Origin: DASUFH01 sp036274645
GTDB lineage: Bacteria > Acidobacteriota > Terriglobia > 20CM-2-55-15
NCBI GenBank assembly: GCA_036274645.1
Contig: DASUFH010000195.1
Coordinates: 1 to 7,326, forward strand
DNA length: 7,326 nt
Direction: 5' to 3'
Shown here: piece after piece, positions 4,777 through 7,326 of the stretch
How positions within the stretch are numbered: the stretch's first letter is position 1
How the letters are laid out: the number at the start of each line of letters is the position of its first letter
The notes under the pieces: model-generated
Database searches by the model: none
What the model saw: only the letters and a program-made list of their open reading frames with translations
What the model was told of the DNA's origin: nothing
Made by a program: the position numbers and the translations under genes

Positions 4777-5832
4777 CTAACAGATTCTTGGCAGTTGCTC
4801 GCCACTCAACATATCGACAATGCGTGTCGAGCCGACTCTGGTCTTCATCACAACGATTCCGGGATCGCGCGCCGTAACCTCTCCAATGATTTCAGCCCGG
4901 AGCCCCAACGGATGCCCACGCATTGCGTCAAGCGCGGCGGCGGCCTCTTCAGGAGCAACAATCGCGATCAGCTTGCCTTCATTGGCCACATAAAGTGGAT
5001 CCAGGCCGAGAATCTCGCAGGCCCCTTCGGTGGCCGGATCAATCGGTATGGCGTCTTCGTTCAGCGCGATTCCACACCGGCTCTTCGCCGCGATCTCGTT
5101 GAGCGCGCTGGCCACTCCTCCGCGTGTGGGATCGCGCAGCACATGGGTGTCCGGCGCAACCGCCAGAATGGCCGCAACCAGATCGTTAAGCGGCGCGGTA
5201 TCGCTTTCAATCGGGGATTCGAACTCCAGTCCTTCGCGAACGGACATGATCGCCATGCCATGACTGGCAATGGCCCCACTCACGATGACCACGTCTCCGG
5301 GCGCCGCCCTCGAGGGATCAATGCGGACATGGCCGGGAACAACCCCGATGCCTGAAGTATTGATGAAGACGCCATCGCCCTTGCCCCGATCGACCACTTT
5401 CGTGTCTCCGGTCACCAGCAGAACGCCGGCGGCGTCAGCCGCCCTTCTCATCGAATGGACGACGCGGTGAAGAGCCTCCATCGGAAAACCTTCTTCGAGG
5501 ATCAACGCCGCCGACAGGTAGAGCGGGCGCGCGCCGCACATGGCCAGGTCGTTGACGGTTCCGTTAATCGCCAGGTCGCCGATGTCGCCACCCGGAAACA
5601 CGATGGGATGAACGATATACGAATCCGTGGTGAACGCGAATCGCGCGCCCCCGGCCTCAATAACCGCCGCGTCGTGGCCGGAGTCCAGAATCGGGTTCTG
5701 AAACGCGGGCAGGATCACGTCATCGAGCAGGCGGCGCGTCAGCCGCCCGCCGCTTCCATGACCGAGCACAATGGCGTCGCGGGGAAAAACGGGCGCGGGA
5801 CAGGAACCCAGCCCGTTGTTGGTTTCCTTCAT
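4777..5832 (-). CDS. hypE: [NiFe]-hydrogenase maturation protein HypE
   Basis: HypE takes a carbamoyl group from HypF onto its C-terminal cysteine and dehydrates it, using ATP, to a thiocyanate. The cyanide is then passed to iron on the HypC-HypD scaffold. The 351-residue length is typical. G-H-G-S-G-G is at 24-29, N-G-T-V-N-D-L-A-M-C-G-A at 90-101, T-G-D-T-K-V-V at 141-147 and R-D-P-T-R-G-G at 233-239. These are hallmarks of the PurM/AIR-synthase-like ATP-binding fold. The chain ends P-R-I-C, with C351 as the expected catalytic cysteine, so the protein should be active. The ATG at 5832 shares one base with the TGA of the upstream isomerase gene (TGATG), and an AGAGGA lies about 9 nt before it. 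This indicates translational coupling in a hypD-SIS-hypE operon. The repeat block begins 4 bp after the stop. Confidence 0.97.
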   Translation of the reverse strand: MKETNNGLGSCPAPVFPRDAIVLGHGSGGRLTRRLLDDVILPAFQNPILDSGHDAAVIEAGGARFAFTTDSYIVHPIVFPGGDIGDLAINGTVNDLAMCGARPLYLSAALILEEGFPMEALHRVVHSMRRAADAAGVLLVTGDTKVVDRGKGDGVFINTSGIGVVPGHVRIDPSRAAPGDVVIVSGAIASHGMAIMSVREGLEFESPIESDTAPLNDLVAAILAVAPDTHVLRDPTRGGVASALNEIAAKSRCGIALNEDAIPIDPATEGACEILGLDPLYVANEGKLIAIVAPEEAAAALDAMRGHPLGLRAEIIGEVTARDPGIVVMKTRVGSTRIVDMLSGEQLPRIC

Positions 5833-6413
5833 CAGATGACGTCCTCTTCACCGAAGCTCAAATGAACGGCGTCCCAGAGCAGATGAATCATCGTGGTGTG
5901 GGTCTCCTGAATACGGTGGATGCTGAAGGAAGGCACGATCAGCGAATGGTCGGCCACGGCGGCCAGCCGGCCGCCGTCCTTACCGCAGAGCGCAATGGTG
6001 ACCAGGCCGGCGGCGCGAGCCGCCTCCAGGGCGTAAATCAGGTTGGCGGACTGTCCGCTGGAGCTGATGGCCAGAGCCATGTCGCCGGGGCGGCCGGCGA
6101 GTCGAATCTGATTGACGAAGACACGGGAGAAATCCAGGTCATTGGAGACGGCCGTCAACGTCGCGACATCGCCGACGAGAGCTTCGGCCGGCAGGGCGCG
6201 GCGTTTTTCCAGAATGGGATGTTTGAATTCGACGGCCACGTGCAACGCGTCACAGGCGCTGCCGCCGTTCCCCATCACGTACAGACGTCCACCTTCCCGG
6301 AAGCGCCGGCCCATCTCGCGGGCCAGCGCCTCGATGCGATCGGCGTTCTCTTCAACGAACTGCAATGCCGTATCGCGGCTCTCGCGAACCTTCCGCGCCA
6401 GCGCGTCACGCAT
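5832..6413 (-). CDS. GmhA-like SIS-domain phosphosugar isomerase in hyp operon
   Basis: The 193-residue protein matches the size and motifs of D-sedoheptulose 7-phosphate isomerase. M-G-N-G-G-S-A-C-D-A-L-H-V-A-V-E covers 47-62. The phosphate-binding S-S-S-G-Q-S is at 117-122, and R-I-Q-E-T-H-T-T-M-I-H at 167-177. H58, E62, Q169 and H177 correspond in spacing to the E. coli GmhA zinc ligands H61, E65, Q172 and H180, so catalysis is plausible. GmhA normally starts ADP-heptose synthesis for lipopolysaccharide, but here it lies between hypD and hypE. It overlaps the former by 8 bp (ATGCGTGA) and the latter by 1 bp. A GAGG 6 nt before the ATG supports the start. No other heptose genes are visible. 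The real substrate and any role in hydrogenase maturation are unknown, so I leave the symbol blank. Confidence 0.9.
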   Translation of the reverse strand: MRDALARKVRESRDTALQFVEENADRIEALAREMGRRFREGGRLYVMGNGGSACDALHVAVEFKHPILEKRRALPAEALVGDVATLTAVSNDLDFSRVFVNQIRLAGRPGDMALAISSSGQSANLIYALEAARAAGLVTIALCGKDGGRLAAVADHSLIVPSFSIHRIQETHTTMIHLLWDAVHLSFGEEDVI

Positions 6414-7326
6414 GTCGCGCCTCTGCCCGGAATTCCATCAGGTCGGCAGAGCGCCGGCGACGGTACGCGTGATACGCCGCGCACGCTCCTTCCGAAGACA
6501 CCATGGTGGCGCCCAGAGGATGCTCAGGGGTGCATTCAATATCAAACGCCCGGCAGTCGCCCGGCTTGCAGATTCCCTTCAGCACCATGCCGCTGATACA
6601 TAACGGCGACTCCAGCGTGTCGACTTCTTCGACCTCGAATATCCGCTCCGCATCGTGCTGGCGAAATTCGTAACGAAGTTTGTATCCGCTCTTGGGTATC
6701 GATCCCAACCCCCGCCATTTCCGATCGCACACGTCGAACACCTTCTCGATCAGGATCTGCGCCGAGCGATTCCCATCACGCGAGAGCACACGGCTGTACT
6801 GGTTTTCCACCTCGGCCTCGCCCGCCTCCAGTTGACGGACGGTCGCAAGGATTCCCTCCAGCAGATCCGTCGGCTCAAATCCCGTAATCACGATCGGGGT
6901 GCGGTATCGCAGGGCAATCGGTTCGTATTCGCGGTATCCCATGACCGCGCACACATGACCCGGCCCCAGAAACGCCTGAACGCGGTTGTCCGGAGACTGC
7001 AGGATCGACGACATCACGGGGGGCACGAGCACGTGCGACACGAGCATGGAAAAATTCGCAAGGCCCTCTCGCCGGGCCTGCCACACCGCCATCGCATTCG
7101 CCGGAGCGGTCGTCTCAAAACCGATGGCGAAGAAAACCACCCGGCGGGAGGGGTTGTCCCGCGCGATCTTCAGACAGTCGAGCGGCGAATACACGACACG
7201 GATATCGGCGCCGCGCGATTTCGCCACGAGCAGGTCCACCCGCGAGCCGGGAACACGCAGCATGTCGCCGAACGAACAAAAGATGACATCCGGGCGCTCC
7301 GCAATCAGGTGCGCCTTGTCGATCAT
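6406..7326 (-). CDS. hypD: [NiFe]-hydrogenase maturation protein HypD, 5' end missing
   Basis: HypD is the iron-sulfur scaffold that, with HypC, carries the Fe(CN)2CO unit before it is placed in the hydrogenase large subunit. The visible 306 residues are the C-terminal part of a protein usually near 370. They include V-I-F-C-S-F-G-D-M-L-R-V-P-G, V-V-F-F-A-I-G-F-E-T-T-A-P, F-L-G-P-G-H-V, G-F-E-P-T-D-L-L, V-E-N-Q-Y-S-R-V, W-R-G-L-G and M-V-S-S-E-G-A-C-A-A-Y. The ATG at the window edge is internal; the N-terminal part, with the C-G-x-H-type cysteine motif, lies outside. Cysteines near the C-terminus (visible numbering) are 243, 253, 258, 265 and 282. The first reads C-I-S-G where the motif I expect has cysteine before glycine. 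The stop overlaps the start of the isomerase gene by 8 bp. Confidence 0.96.
   Translation of the reverse strand: MIDKAHLIAERPDVIFCSFGDMLRVPGSRVDLLVAKSRGADIRVVYSPLDCLKIARDNPSRRVVFFAIGFETTAPANAMAVWQARREGLANFSMLVSHVLVPPVMSSILQSPDNRVQAFLGPGHVCAVMGYREYEPIALRYRTPIVITGFEPTDLLEGILATVRQLEAGEAEVENQYSRVLSRDGNRSAQILIEKVFDVCDRKWRGLGSIPKSGYKLRYEFRQHDAERIFEVEEVDTLESPLCISGMVLKGICKPGDCRAFDIECTPEHPLGATMVSSEGACAAYHAYRRRRSADLMEFRAEARHA

Noticed and set aside
4720..5355. 211-codon plus-strand open frame
   Set aside because: It is antisense to hypE and partly within repeat DNA; no recognisable domain.
5862..6596. 244-codon plus-strand open frame
   Set aside because: It is antisense to the SIS isomerase and the end of hypD, both firmly identified.

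Overview
The window is GC-rich bacterial DNA with short intergenic gaps and several translationally coupled genes. An Acidobacteriota-like source is my best guess. It rests on a secreted protein with a carboxypeptidase-regulatory-like fold ending in a V-T-D-R-D-L-T-G-V-E-V stretch, on frequent GTG starts behind AGGAGG, and on the style of the intergenic repeats. No marker gene is present, so the assignment is an inference and other soil phyla remain possible.

Layout from left to right. Positions 1-210 hold no gene that I can support, only a cluster of three short hairpins. Positions 211-2118 carry three minus-strand genes: a YciI/DGPF-domain protein (GTG start), a secreted carboxypeptidase-regulatory-like protein (GTG start), and a small secreted protein of unknown family with two cysteines. 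A 105-bp divergent spacer containing a TTGGCA-N7-TGCCAA dyad separates these from the only plus-strand gene (2224-2982). That gene encodes a roughly six-helix membrane protein of unknown function with acidic and histidine residues in or next to its helices. Its TAG stop shares a CTAG palindrome with the TAG stop of the convergent minus-strand gene, a tandem-domain universal stress protein (2979-3947). The stress protein lies 11 bp downstream of a gene for a 72-residue, two-helix membrane protein (3959-4177).

Positions 4178-4776 are a non-coding block of about 600 bp with layered repeats. Outer short inverted repeats (TTTGGGAAAAA...GGGG) enclose REP-like hairpins and a 55-bp inverted repeat with 54 of 55 matching positions. 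The inner ends of that inverted repeat run into 8-bp tandem repeats (consensus GNGGGTCA), four units on the left and twelve on the right. This is the most unusual DNA in the window. It looks like a non-autonomous dispersed repeat or MITE-like composite, not a gene.

Positions 4777-7326 are the 3' part of a minus-strand [NiFe]-hydrogenase maturation operon: hypD (5' end outside the window), a GmhA-like SIS-domain sugar-phosphate isomerase, then hypE. hypD and the SIS gene overlap by 8 bp, and the SIS gene and hypE overlap by 1 bp. HypE (with HypF, not seen here) makes the cyanide ligands, and HypD is the scaffold on which Fe(CN)2CO is assembled. The isomerase between them has an intact GmhA metal site but no textbook role in hydrogenase maturation, which makes it the most interesting protein-level observation. 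The hydrogenase structural genes are not in the window.
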